Shown here one piece after another: positions 29,313 through 38,132 of a DNA stretch of 64,000 bases (the first letter of the stretch is position 1; each line of letters starts with the position of its first letter). Source of the DNA: Sulfitobacter dubius. GTDB taxonomy: Bacteria; Pseudomonadota; Alphaproteobacteria; Rhodobacterales; Rhodobacteraceae. The position numbers were made by a program, and so were the translations under genes. The DNA lies in the NCBI RefSeq assembly GCF_900113435.1, contig NZ_FOPG01000001.1:1335240-1399239 (forward strand), read 5' to 3'. A model generated the notes under the pieces. That model was not told the origin of the DNA. It was given only the letters and a program-made list of their open reading frames with translations, and did no database searches.

Positions 29313-30643
29313 TCAGCCAAGCCTTTCGCCAATTCGTTTTGCCGCGCCACCTGTGCGGCCAAGTCAATCGTGGTGACGCGACCATCGCGCACCACCTGAC
29401 GGCCTTCAACGAAAAGGTCGCGCACCGCCGTCGGACCGGCAAGAAGCAGCGCAGCCGGATCCCAACTGCCGGCACTATGCACGCCGGAAACGCCCCAGAT
29501 CGCCACATCGGCCCGTTTGCCGGGCATTAGCCGCCCGCAATCAGGGCGCCCCAGCACATCCGCCCCGCCGCGTGTGGCCAGTTCCAACGCTGCACGCGGG
29601 CTCATCGCATCAGCGCCACGAGACACACGCTGCAACAGCATCGCCTGCCGCGCCTCGGCGGCGAGATTGCCGCTGTCGTTGCTGGCCGATCCATCGACCC
29701 CCAGCCCCAGCGGCACGCCTGCATCCAGCATCGCCCGCACCGGCGCGATGCCTGACCCAAGGCGGCAATTGGAACAGGGGCAATGGGCCACCCCGGTGCC
29801 TGTGCGCGCGAAAAGGTCGATCTCGGCCCCATCCAACTGCACGCAATGGGCGTGCCAAACATCATCGCCCAGCCAACCAAGGCTTTCAGCATATTCTCCG
29901 GGGCGGCAGCCGAATTTCTCCAGCGAATAGGCCACATCCTCGGTATTCTCGGCCAGATGGGTGTGCAGCATCACGCCTTTGTCCCGCGCCAGCAGCGCCG
30001 TGTCGCGCATCAACTCGCGACTGACCGAGAAAGGTGAACAAGGTGCCAATCCGACACGACACATCGACCCTTCCGCAGGATCATGGAAGGCGTCGACCAC
30101 GCGAATGCAATCTTCCAAGATCGCCGCCTCCCGCTCCACCAGCGCATCGGGTGGCAGGCCGCCATCGCTTTCACCGATGCTCATCGAGCCGCGCGTGGGG
30201 TGAAACCGCAGGCCCAGTTCGGCGGCGGCATGGATCGTATCCTCCAGCCGCACGCCGTTTGGGTAAAGATAAAGATGGTCCGAACTCAAGCTACAACCCG
30301 AGAGCGCCAGTTCCGCCAGCCCAATCTGGGCCGAGACGAACATATGCTCCGGCCCCATACGCGCCCAGATCGGATAGAGCCGCTGCAACCAGCCAAAGAG
30401 CAGCGCATCCTGTGCGCCCGGCACGGCGCGGGTCATGCTTTGGTAAAGATGGTGATGCGTGTTCACGAGGCCCGGCGTAACTACACAGCCCTTCGCCTCG
30501 ACAATCTCGCCCTCCGTCCGAAGGCCCTGTCCGATCTCGGCAATCACCCCGTCGCGCAGCAACAGGTCTGCACCGGCAAGCTCCCGCCGGGTATCGTCCA
30601 TCGTGATGAGGTAATCCGCGCCGCGGATGAGGGTCTCTGCCAT
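29309..30643 (-). CDS. 8-oxoguanine deaminase-type amidohydrolase
   Basis: This 444-residue amidohydrolase has zinc motifs VNTHHHLYQSM (near 61), HTHLAENTEDV, HAHCVQLDG and VDGSASNDSGN. The segment SSDHLYLYPNGVRLEDTI is characteristic of 8-oxoguanine deaminases and separates them from chlorohydrolase-like relatives and guanine deaminase. It would turn 8-oxoguanine into urate. The specificity is a family inference. A hairpin stands directly in front of the start codon. Confidence 0.82.
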   Translation of the reverse strand: MAETLIRGADYLITMDDTRRELAGADLLLRDGVIAEIGQGLRTEGEIVEAKGCVVTPGLVNTHHHLYQSMTRAVPGAQDALLFGWLQRLYPIWARMGPEHMFVSAQIGLAELALSGCSLSSDHLYLYPNGVRLEDTIHAAAELGLRFHPTRGSMSIGESDGGLPPDALVEREAAILEDCIRVVDAFHDPAEGSMCRVGLAPCSPFSVSRELMRDTALLARDKGVMLHTHLAENTEDVAYSLEKFGCRPGEYAESLGWLGDDVWHAHCVQLDGAEIDLFARTGTGVAHCPCSNCRLGSGIAPVRAMLDAGVPLGLGVDGSASNDSGNLAAEARQAMLLQRVSRGADAMSPRAALELATRGGADVLGRPDCGRLMPGKRADVAIWGVSGVHSAGSWDPAALLLAGPTAVRDLFVEGRQVVRDGRVTTIDLAAQVARQNELAKGLAE

Positions 30644-30647
30644 AGGT

Positions 30648-30683
30648 CACACTTTTCGCTATGCCCGTCTCATGCAAAGTGTG
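30648..30683 (-). other. Leader stem-loop before the 8-oxoguanine deaminase gene
   Basis: CACACTTT (30648-30655) pairs with AAAGTGTG (30676-30683) around a 20-base loop. The 3' arm on the minus strand ends four bases before the ATG and covers the place of the ribosome site, which is otherwise poor. Translational control is possible but unproven. Confidence 0.4.
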
Positions 30684-30776
30684 TGTGGCCGATGGAAAAC
30701 GGGCGAGAGAACCGGCCTTTACGGCATTTATCGCATCCCGCCGGGGCCGGTCAATCCGCGGGTTTCGACAATTGGA

Positions 30777-31577
30777 TCAATAGGCGGAAAGGATCGCAAG
30801 CGCCTGCGCGTGGATTTCGCGGTTGGCCGCCGCAAGCGCCCTGCCCCCCTCATGCACCGGATTGCCCTGCCAATCGGTGACGATACCCCCCGCCGCTTGG
30901 ATCACTGCGATGGGCGCTTGGATGTCATAGGCGTTCAATCCTGCCTCGATCACCAGATCGACCTGCCCAGCCGCGACCAAAGCATAGGCGTAGCAATCCA
31001 TGCCATAGCGGGTCAGCAGCGCCTGCGACGCCACGGCCCGAAAGGCGCTGGCCTCATCGGGGCTGCCGACCTCGGGGAATGTGGTAAAAACGATGGCCTG
31101 CCGCAGGTCTCGCGCGGCGCGGGTTTGCAAGGGGCGGCTTCCATGCGGCCCGGTCATCAGCGCGCCATCCGGTGCGCCCTCGAACCGCTCGCCGATATAG
31201 GGCTGGTCAATGATGCCGTAGAATGGCCCCGAGATATCGCTGACCGCGATCAACACGCCCCATGTTGGTGTGCCGCTGAGAAACCCGCGCGTTCCGTCAA
31301 TCGGGTCAAGCACCCAGGTCAGCCCCGATGTGCCGGGCTGCGCGCCATATTCCTCGCCCAAGATGCCATCGGCGGGCCGTTCCGCCGCCAGGATATCGCG
31401 CATCGCCCGTTCGGCGGCGCGGTCTGCTTCGGTCACGGGGTCAAAACCCGTACCAAGCTTATTGTCGGCCTGCAACTCAAGGCTGCGGAAATAGGGCAGG
31501 ATCACCAGACGCGCCGCATCCGCCATCAGATGGGCGACGCGGCGAATATCGGGATCAAAATCAGTGGCGTTCATCAT
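30777..31577 (-). CDS. hisN: Inositol-monophosphatase-family phosphatase, probable histidinol-phosphatase
   Basis: The 266-residue enzyme has metal motifs PVTEADRAAERAMRDI, GILGEEYG, DPIDGTRGF (residues about 90-98) and a late YDIQAPIAVIQAAGG. The length and motifs match HisN, which dephosphorylates histidinol phosphate in alphaproteobacteria lacking HisB phosphatase. A general inositol or sulfite-type (CysQ) phosphatase is less likely. It lies 133 bases upstream of the deaminase gene. Confidence 0.85.
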   Translation of the reverse strand: MMNATDFDPDIRRVAHLMADAARLVILPYFRSLELQADNKLGTGFDPVTEADRAAERAMRDILAAERPADGILGEEYGAQPGTSGLTWVLDPIDGTRGFLSGTPTWGVLIAVSDISGPFYGIIDQPYIGERFEGAPDGALMTGPHGSRPLQTRAARDLRQAIVFTTFPEVGSPDEASAFRAVASQALLTRYGMDCYAYALVAAGQVDLVIEAGLNAYDIQAPIAVIQAAGGIVTDWQGNPVHEGGRALAAANREIHAQALAILSAY

Positions 31578-31675
31578 GACGAAGACCTGACAGCTCGCGC
31601 TTGTTTGCGCAAGCCTGCCAGTTTGACCAAAACCTCGTTAGGATCAGACTTCCGTAGCAACGATCTCGGATGCCG

Positions 31676-32050
31676 TCAGGCCACGTCGCTCAACACACGG
31701 GCCAATTCAAACAGCCTGCGCCGCTGGTTCTCTGGAATGGCATAATACGAGCGGACCAACTCCATCGCTTCTTTGTCAGCCATCAGATCAGCAGGTAGCC
31801 CGTCAATCGATGCAGCGCCATCGGCTTTGTCTTCCTTCAGCCCTTCGAAGAAAAAAGGCACCGGAACGTCGAGGGCATCTGCGATATCCCACAGCCGCGA
31901 AGCGCTCACGCGGTTCGCGCCAGTCTCATACTTTTGTATCTGCTGAAATTTAATGCCAACGAGTTCTGCCAGCCGTTGCTGGGTCATCCCTGTTAACCAG
32001 CGTCGTTGCCGAATGCGTTTCCCGACGTGAACATCAACTACATGTACCAT
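31676..32050 (-). CDS. XRE-family helix-turn-helix regulator
   Basis: The 124-residue protein has an XRE helix-turn-helix at residues about 10-65 (RIRQRRWLTGMTQQRLAELV, IKFQQIQKYETGANRVSA). A short helical tail ends RRRLFELARVLSDVA. This is a common single-domain regulator in Rhodobacterales, and the target is unknown. AAGGAATATG supports the ATG at 32050. It faces a 623-base non-coding region. Confidence 0.88.
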   Translation of the reverse strand: MVHVVDVHVGKRIRQRRWLTGMTQQRLAELVGIKFQQIQKYETGANRVSASRLWDIADALDVPVPFFFEGLKEDKADGAASIDGLPADLMADKEAMELVRSYYAIPENQRRRLFELARVLSDVA

Positions 32051-32673
32051 CTAGCATATTCCTTATAGGGCACATGCCACCGTGCCAATCTCGTTTCCAA
32101 ACAAGGACGAATTGCGCCGTCACCCAGCGCAGTACCGCATTGGTTGCGCATGATGTCTTTCCCTAATTATAGCGGTTGCGTCTAATTCGGCAAAGAAATT
32201 TCACACAATGGTAAATATCCGCCTGTATCAACTGCAACCTTAGGCGGTGCAATGCTCTTGTTTCCTCTTCGCCGAGCGGGGATGAAAAGCCCAATTTTCC
32301 TTAGGCGTACCGGTTCCCGCCCGGCAACCAGTGGATGAACGCGAAAGATATCAATCGGTTCCCAGAGTATCTTTCAGATCCTAAATTTAGTCAATTTATG
32401 GTGTTGGGCTTCCTGTTTTCCCTCTCGCGCAGATACGCGGCAGGTGACGGGGTTTTCCGCCTATCGAGGCTGTTTACGGGGCCCTGATAGACAATAAAGG
32501 ACGATCTGCCCCTTCCCCGTCGCCCATGCGATGCACATCTGTCGAAACCTGCGGCTATCGCCCTGAAATCAGACAGCCAAACACTTGAAATTCAGCCCAT
32601 CAGGCCCGATATTCAAACCCAAGAACGTGTCGGCTCGTTTGCGACACGCAACTTTGCCAATGGGAGTCTCTAA
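32051..32673. other. Long intergenic region, no convincing gene
   Basis: These 623 bases between the XRE regulator and the yccA-like gene are AT-richer than neighbours. The best short frame is 50 codons at 32335-32487 (plus) without a ribosome site, and I do not call it. The region must hold both divergent promoters; the length would also allow an unrecognised small RNA. Confidence 0.5.
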
Positions 32674-33450
32674 ATGGCTGACGTCAATTCAATTCGCTCT
32701 GCTGCCGGGTCGCACGCCTCTGCGATCGACGCGGGGCTGCGCGCGCATATGAATAAGGTGTATGGCACCATGTCGGTTGGCATGTTGATCACCTTTGCCG
32801 CTGCTTGGGCCATCTCTGGCCTATCTGTCACAACTGATCCTTCCGCAGCGGTGGCGCAGTTGAGCCAAGATAAGTACCTGACACAATTGGGCTATGCGCT
32901 TTACGCCTCCCCGTTGAAATGGGTTGTGATGTTTGCTCCGCTGGCCTTTGTCTTTGGCTTTAGCGCCATGATCAACAAAATGTCGGCAGCCACGGCGCAG
33001 GTTGTGTTCTACGCATTTGCCGCGGTGATGGGCATTTCAATCAGCTCGATCTTCTTGGTCTTCACAGGTTATTCTATCGCGCAGATCTTTTTGATCACCT
33101 CGATCGCCTTCGCGGGTCTGTCGCTTTGGGGCTACACCACCAAAAAAGACATCTCGGCATGGGGCAGCTTCCTCATCATGGGTGTGATCGGTCTTGTCGT
33201 GGCGTCGATCGTGAACATCTTCCTCGCCTCTTCGGCGCTGATGTTTGCGATTTCGGCCCTTGGCGTGCTGATCTTCGCGGGTCTTACTGCCTATGACACC
33301 CAGCGCATCAAGACGGAATATCTGGCCCATGCGCACCATGGCGACACCGAGTGGTTGGGCAAAGCCGCCATCATGGGCGCGCTGAACCTTTACCTGAACT
33401 TCATCAACATGTTCATGATGTTGCTGTCGCTTTTCGGTAACCGCGAATAA
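32674..33450 (+). CDS. Bax inhibitor-1/YccA family membrane protein
   Basis: The 258-residue protein has seven hydrophobic helices of the BI-1/UPF0005 family, including AYDTQRIKTEY near the end, the conserved acidic segment, and VFGFSAMINKMSAATAQVVF. Bacterial members interact with FtsH or act as a Ca2+ leak in stress. GGGAGTCTCTAA precedes the ATG. A good terminator follows 21 bases after the stop. Confidence 0.92.
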   Translation: MADVNSIRSAAGSHASAIDAGLRAHMNKVYGTMSVGMLITFAAAWAISGLSVTTDPSAAVAQLSQDKYLTQLGYALYASPLKWVVMFAPLAFVFGFSAMINKMSAATAQVVFYAFAAVMGISISSIFLVFTGYSIAQIFLITSIAFAGLSLWGYTTKKDISAWGSFLIMGVIGLVVASIVNIFLASSALMFAISALGVLIFAGLTAYDTQRIKTEYLAHAHHGDTEWLGKAAIMGALNLYLNFINMFMMLLSLFGNRE

Positions 33451-33471
33451 TTCGCGCGAGATATGAATGCT

Positions 33472-33506
33472 AAAGGTCGGTTCTGAAAGGGACCGGCCTT
33501 TTTCTT
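33472..33506 (+). terminator. Rho-independent terminator after the BI-1 gene
   Basis: AAAGGTCGGT pairs with ACCGGCCTTT (one G-T pair) around a ten-base loop. It is followed by a TTTTTCTTT tract. Confidence 0.88.
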
Positions 33507-33584
33507 TGGGTCCGATCCACTCTCTAATCTACCGTCCGTATGGATTAGTGACACCCTTCCATGCGGGCGGGGCAATGCGCAGGC

Positions 33585-34274
33585 TTAACCCACCGCGCCG
33601 AAAAGCTGACCGACACCCGCGGTTACTGCCATAGCCAGCCCGCCCCAGAACACCACCCGCCGGATCGCAGGCCACACAGGCGCGCCGCCCAACCGTGCAC
33701 CCCCTACCCCCAGCAACACCAGCGCAAACACCGCCACCAATGCGACACAGGCGCCGCGCGTGCCTGAAGGCGTTAAAATCGCGGCGATCAAAGGCAGACC
33801 ACCCCCGAGTGCGAAGGCAAATGCAGAAGCCCCCGCCGCCTGCAATGGATCAGCCTGTCCGGCGAGACCAAACATCCCCAACTCTTCCCTCGCGTGGGCG
33901 CCAAGGGCGTCATGATCCGTCATCTGGGCGGCCACCTCTAGTGCAAGGTCACTTTCCACGCCCCGGTTCTCCAGCCCCTCGGCAAGCTCACTAAGTTCGT
34001 AATCCGGGTCTTCAATCAGCGCCACGCGCTCGCGTTCCAGGTCGGCTTTCTCTACGTCCGCCTGCGCGGAGACAGAGACATACTCTCCCGCCGCCATTGA
34101 CAGCGCCCCTGCGGTGAGCCCGGCAAGCCCCGTCAACACGACGTTACCATGCGCCATGCCAGCCGCACTCACCCCGACCAACAAACTGGCGGAGGAGACG
34201 ATACCGTCATTGGCCCCCAGCACGGCGGCGCGCAGCCAATTGCTGCGGTTGATGTAGTGTCCTTCTCTTGGCAT
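33585..34274 (-). CDS. VIT1/CCC1-family protein
   Basis: The 229-residue membrane protein has the CCC1 first-helix signature LGANDGIVSSASLLVG (near residue 19). A cytosolic acidic/basic helical region (EYVSVSAQADVEKADLERER) likely binds metal, and three later helices follow. Homologues move Fe2+ or Mn2+ out of the cytosol. The ATG at 34274 (MPREGHYINR) is the family start. It follows a small lipoprotein gene by 16 bases, same strand. Confidence 0.9.
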   Translation of the reverse strand: MPREGHYINRSNWLRAAVLGANDGIVSSASLLVGVSAAGMAHGNVVLTGLAGLTAGALSMAAGEYVSVSAQADVEKADLERERVALIEDPDYELSELAEGLENRGVESDLALEVAAQMTDHDALGAHAREELGMFGLAGQADPLQAAGASAFAFALGGGLPLIAAILTPSGTRGACVALVAVFALVLLGVGGARLGGAPVWPAIRRVVFWGGLAMAVTAGVGQLFGAVG

Positions 34275-34290
34275 CGCGGCCGCCTTATGT

Positions 34291-34449
34291 CTATTGCGGC
34301 TGGTAAACCAGTATATGTGCCGGAAAGATGACCGGGCCATCACCGCCGACGCCCGTGAAACCGACACTGCCCGTAGGCTCGACCCGGCCCAACGGGGCGC
34401 AGGCCCCCAGCGTCAGCAACAAAATCGCAACACTCGCTTTGGCAGACAT
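34291..34449 (-). CDS. Short lipoprotein (52 residues)
   Basis: A 52-codon frame encodes MSAKASVAILLLTLGAC (lipobox LGAC, cysteine 17) and a short glycine-rich tail ending VYQPQ. GGGGAAATGCC precedes the ATG. It lies between the metallo-hydrolase gene and the VIT gene on the same strand. It resembles other small roseobacter lipoproteins only in design, and the function is unknown. Confidence 0.65.
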   Translation of the reverse strand: MSAKASVAILLLTLGACAPLGRVEPTGSVGFTGVGGDGPVIFPAHILVYQPQ

Positions 34450-34521
34450 GGCATTTCCCCGGGCAGTTGGTCTTCAGGTATCCCCTGTTCCGTCTTGCAG
34501 CGCAAGGCGAAGGGGGGCCGG

Positions 34522-35214
34522 TCAAAGCTTGATCGGCTGCATCACCTGCGGTTCCACCACATCGACGCCGGGCAGGCCATCGGTCAACACCTGCGCCGAC
34601 TGCTCCAGTGCATCGAAGGTGCGGTAGTGGCAGGGGATAACCGTCTTGAAGTTAAAATAGCGCTTCGCGGCATAGGCGGCCTGCGCCATGTCCATCGTGA
34701 AATGCCCGCCTGCCGAGAGAATGCCGATGTCGGGTTTGTGGTAGTCGCCCATCCAATCCATATCGGCCATGATCGCCGTGTCTCCAGAATGATAGATCGT
34801 ATGCCCCTCGCCCGAGATCATGAAGCCGGTCTCCATCCCGGTATAGATCGGCCCGTTGTCGCCCTCAACCGATGAGGAATGCGAGGCCGGAACCATGGTG
34901 ATCGCCACTTCGCCCGCGCGGATCGTGCCGCCTTTGTTGAAGCCTGTGGTGTTCTCGACACCCTGCCCTCCAAGCCAGCCCATCAGCTCGACCATCCCCG
35001 CCACCGGCGCGTTAGTCTGGCGGGCGACATCGGCGATGTCGGCAGTGTGGTCGAAATGGCCGTGGGTGACGAGGATTTGGGTCGCGCCCTTGATCGCCTC
35101 GGCATAATGCTGTTCGTCCAGCATTGGGTTGTCTTTAAGCCAAGGGTCGATCAGCAGCACTTGATCTTCGATTTCGATGCGGAATGAGCCGTGGCCGAGC
35201 CAGATGATGTTCAT
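34522..35214 (-). CDS. UPF0173-type metal-dependent hydrolase (MBL fold)
   Basis: The 230-residue protein has metallo-beta-lactamase motifs: THGHFDHT (near residue 50), a conserved HS pair in PASHSSS, and YHSGDTAIMADM. The UPF0173 start (MNIIWLGHGSFRIE) is clear. The substrate is unknown. AGGAGACCCAC stands before the ATG. Confidence 0.9.
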   Translation of the reverse strand: MNIIWLGHGSFRIEIEDQVLLIDPWLKDNPMLDEQHYAEAIKGATQILVTHGHFDHTADIADVARQTNAPVAGMVELMGWLGGQGVENTTGFNKGGTIRAGEVAITMVPASHSSSVEGDNGPIYTGMETGFMISGEGHTIYHSGDTAIMADMDWMGDYHKPDIGILSAGGHFTMDMAQAAYAAKRYFNFKTVIPCHYRTFDALEQSAQVLTDGLPGVDVVEPQVMQPIKL

Positions 35215-35579
35215 GTGGGTCTCCTGATTTATGCTTACCTCTAACTTGCGCTTCCTTGCGACGGAATCAAGAAAACGGTTTCCAATGCCACTGGCACGGA
35301 ATCAAGCCGCAGGCGCCGGGCCATCGCCTGCCCGCCCGTCACGCCAAAGGCGTGCCGGTTTATATGGGCGCACCTTCGGTACGACCGGATAGGCGATTTG
35401 GTTAGGCTAGGCGCAACTTCGCGGAACGCACATCACGGCTAATCCATAAAGTGGCATGAACCACCCTTAGGATCGCCGACCCGCGGGCAGGCACTGGCCC
35501 TCCTCTCTCTTACTCAGCCCAAACCCTTGCGAGGCCCGCCCCCAAACGGTAGAGGAGCCACAAAGAGATGGAGATGTTC
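35215..35579. other. Divergent intergenic region, no gene seen
   Basis: These 365 bases separate the metallo-hydrolase (minus) and gatC (plus). They contain GC-rich inverted segments (AGGCG...CGCCT-like around 35310-35365) but no frame with a ribosome site and no RNA family I recognise. Confidence 0.5.
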
Positions 35580-35867
35580 ATGTCGATCGACGAAAACACC
35601 GCCGCACGCGTGGCGAAACTGGCCCGGATCAAGGTTGAACCCGATGCGCTTCCGGCGCTGGCGGAGGAATTCAACAACATCCTCGGCTTTATCGAACAAC
35701 TGTCCGAGGTGGATGTCGATGGCGTCGAGCCGATGACCTCCGTGACCCCGCAGCGCCTGAAACGGCGCGAGGATGTGGTCACCGATGGCGACCAGCAGGA
35801 CCGCGTGCTGGCCAATGCCCCCGATGCCCGTGAAGGGTTCTTTGCCGTGCCGAAGGTGGTGGAATAA
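35580..35867 (+). CDS. gatC: Asp-tRNA(Asn)/Glu-tRNA(Gln) amidotransferase subunit C
   Basis: The 95-residue subunit ([20 protein letters not shown] ... [15 protein letters not shown] ... [10 protein letters not shown]) stabilises GatA-GatB. Together they make Gln-tRNA(Gln) or Asn-tRNA(Asn) from mischarged tRNA. ATG at 35580 gives the canonical N terminus; an in-frame ATG four codons earlier is possible. The TAA overlaps the gatA ATG by one base (TAATG). Confidence 0.94.
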   Translation: MSIDENTAARVAKLARIKVEPDALPALAEEFNNILGFIEQLSEVDVDGVEPMTSVTPQRLKRREDVVTDGDQQDRVLANAPDAREGFFAVPKVVE

Positions 35868-37354
35868 TGACCGATCTGAACAAACTGAGCCTCGCCGAAG
35901 CCCGCGACGCGCTGCGCAAGGGTGAGACCACCTCGAAAGACCTGACCGAAGCCTGCCTCAAAGCCATCGACGGCGCAGGCGCGCTGAACGCCTTCGTGCA
36001 CCGCACCCCCGAGATCGCGATGGAGCAAGCCGCCGAGGCTGACGCGCGCATCAAACAGGGCGACGCGCCTGCCATGTGCGGCCTGCCCATCGGCATCAAG
36101 GATCTTTTCTGCACCAAAGGCGTGCCGAGCCAAGCGGGCAGCCGCATCCTCGAAGGGTTCCTGCCCGAATATGAAAGCACCGTCAGCCAAAAGCTGAAAG
36201 ACAGCGGCGCGGTGATGTTGGGCAAGCTCAACATGGACGAATTCGCCATGGGCTCGTCGAACGAGACATCCGTCTACGGCAATGCGGTGAACCCGTGGCG
36301 CCGCGCAGGCGACACGGCGGAACTGACACCGGGCGGTTCCTCGGGCGGCTCCGCCGCTGCCGTGGCGGCTGACCTCTGCCTCGCCGCCACCGGCACTGAC
36401 ACCGGCGGCTCGATCCGCCAGCCTGCGGCCTTCACCGGCACTGTGGGCATCAAGCCGACCTATGGCCGCTGCTCGCGTTGGGGCATCGTCGCCTTCGCCT
36501 CCTCGCTCGACCAAGCCGGGCCGATGACCAAAACCGTGCGCGACGCCGCGATCATGTTGGAAGCCATGTGCGGCCATGACGCCAAGGACAGCACCAGCGC
36601 CGATCTGGCGGTGCCCGACTTTGAAGCCGCGCTGACCGGCGACATCCGCGGCAAGAAGATCGGCATCCCCCGCGAATACCGCATGGATGGCATGCCCGAG
36701 GAAATCGACAAGCTCTGGCAAGACGGCATCGCGATGATGAAGGACGCCGGGGCCGAGATCGTCGACATCTCGCTGCCGCACACGAAATACGCCCTGCCCG
36801 CCTATTATGTCATCGCGCCTGCCGAAGCGTCCTCGAACCTCGCGCGTTATGACGGCGTGCGCTTTGGCCACCGCGCCAAGCTCGACCATGGCGACGGCAT
36901 TACCGAGATGTACGAGAAAACCCGCGCCGAGGGCTTTGGCCATGAGGTTCAGCGCCGCGTGATGGTCGGCACCTATGTGCTCTCGGCCGGTTTCTATGAC
37001 GCCTATTACAACCGCGCCCGCAAGGTGCGCACGCTGATCAAGAAAGACTTCGAAGATGTCTTTGCCCAAGGCATCGACAGCATCTTGACCCCGGCGACGC
37101 CCTCGGCGGCCTTCGGTCTGGGTGAAATGAAGGACGCCGATCCGGTGGCGATGTATCTCAACGACGTCTTCACCGTGACGGTGAATCTCGCCGGTCTTCC
37201 CGGTGTCGCGCTTCCGACGGGCCAAAGCGCCACCGGCTTGCCGCTGGGCCTGCAACTGATCGGGCGTCCTTGGGAAGAGGCCGAACTGCTATCCTCCGCC
37301 TATGCGCTGGAGCGGGCCGCTGGTTTTGTGGCCAAGCCGGAAAAATGGTGGTAA
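35867..37354 (+). CDS. gatA: Asp-tRNA(Asn)/Glu-tRNA(Gln) amidotransferase subunit A
   Basis: The 495-residue amidase releases ammonia from glutamine for the transamidation. The Ser-cisSer-Lys triad is visible: lysine in [10 protein letters not shown] (near residue 78), cis-serine in [14 protein letters not shown] (near 155) and nucleophile serine in [12 protein letters not shown] (near 179). It is complete. gatB is not adjacent, as usual in many alphaproteobacteria. Confidence 0.96.
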   Translation: MTDLNKLSLAEARDALRKGETTSKDLTEACLKAIDGAGALNAFVHRTPEIAMEQAAEADARIKQGDAPAMCGLPIGIKDLFCTKGVPSQAGSRILEGFLPEYESTVSQKLKDSGAVMLGKLNMDEFAMGSSNETSVYGNAVNPWRRAGDTAELTPGGSSGGSAAAVAADLCLAATGTDTGGSIRQPAAFTGTVGIKPTYGRCSRWGIVAFASSLDQAGPMTKTVRDAAIMLEAMCGHDAKDSTSADLAVPDFEAALTGDIRGKKIGIPREYRMDGMPEEIDKLWQDGIAMMKDAGAEIVDISLPHTKYALPAYYVIAPAEASSNLARYDGVRFGHRAKLDHGDGITEMYEKTRAEGFGHEVQRRVMVGTYVLSAGFYDAYYNRARKVRTLIKKDFEDVFAQGIDSILTPATPSAAFGLGEMKDADPVAMYLNDVFTVTVNLAGLPGVALPTGQSATGLPLGLQLIGRPWEEAELLSSAYALERAAGFVAKPEKWW

Positions 37355-37391
37355 GCCCACGGGCGTTATTTAACAGGCAAGAGCGGGTCAG

Positions 37392-38129
37392 ATGATCAAA
37401 CGGACACTTCTAGCGATGACAGCGGGCGGTCTTCTGGCGGCCTGCCAACCTGCGATCCCCGATTCCGGGAGCGTCAACAGCGGGCGCGGCGTCGGCTTTG
37501 GCGACGGCAGCTTTGAGGCCGAACAGCGGGCACGTGACGCGGCACTTGCCAACGATAGCATCGACAGTGCCATCGCGGCCACGACACCCGCCCCGGCGGA
37601 TGGCTCGCCCGAGGCCACAGCCGCCGAAACCGCCCGCGTTCTGGCCGCCACCCGTCCGGGCGGGGCAAGTGCCCTGAACTCCGGCGTGACCCCGGTGAAC
37701 GCCAGCCCGTCGAACCCGCCCCCCGCGGCGGTCAATGCTGTGGGCATCTCGAACGAGAACAACTTTGATGCCGTATCCGGCCAGCGCAGCATTCAGGACG
37801 ACGCCGCCCGCGTCGCCGCCAATCGTGCGCAATATGAGGTGATCCAGCCCGAAGCGCTGCCCGAGCGTACTGCCAGCGGCCCGAACATCGTCGCCTATGC
37901 GCTGCAAAGCAACCAACAGGTCGGTCAGCAAATCTACAGCCGCATTGGCTTTAACAAGGCCCGCAAGTTCGAACGGGCCTGTTCGCAATACAGCCACGCT
38001 GACCAAGCGCAGATCGCCTTCCTTGCTGCGGGCGGTCCTGAGAAGGACCGTGAAGGCATGGACCCTGATGGCGATGGCTTTGCCTGCGATTGGGATCCAA
38101 CCCCCTTCCGCCGGGCTGCACAGGGCTGA
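37392..38129 (+). CDS. Lipoprotein with C-terminal excalibur-like motif
   Basis: The 245-residue protein has a lipoprotein signal (MIKRTLLAMTAGGLLAAC, cysteine 18) and a low-complexity Ala/Pro/Ser middle (about 20-130). The C-terminal domain ends DPDGDGFACDWDPTPFR, an excalibur-type calcium-binding motif (DxDxDGxxC). It is probably anchored in the envelope. It is three bases upstream of the amidase gene, so the pair is likely co-transcribed and cell-wall related. Confidence 0.78.
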   Translation: MIKRTLLAMTAGGLLAACQPAIPDSGSVNSGRGVGFGDGSFEAEQRARDAALANDSIDSAIAATTPAPADGSPEATAAETARVLAATRPGGASALNSGVTPVNASPSNPPPAAVNAVGISNENNFDAVSGQRSIQDDAARVAANRAQYEVIQPEALPERTASGPNIVAYALQSNQQVGQQIYSRIGFNKARKFERACSQYSHADQAQIAFLAAGGPEKDREGMDPDGDGFACDWDPTPFRRAAQG

Positions 38130-38132
38130 TAG

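Noticed and set aside
30644-30776. Purine riboswitch in front of the 8-oxoguanine deaminase gene
   Set aside because: The conserved three-way-junction core sequences are not visible; only a simple hairpin is present.
32335-32487. 50-codon frame in the large intergenic region
   Set aside because: No ribosome site, no homology recognised; could be chance in AT-richer sequence.
35510-37255. 581-codon minus-strand frame opposite gatC-gatA
   Set aside because: Antisense shadow of gatA with repetitive His/Gly/Arg composition.
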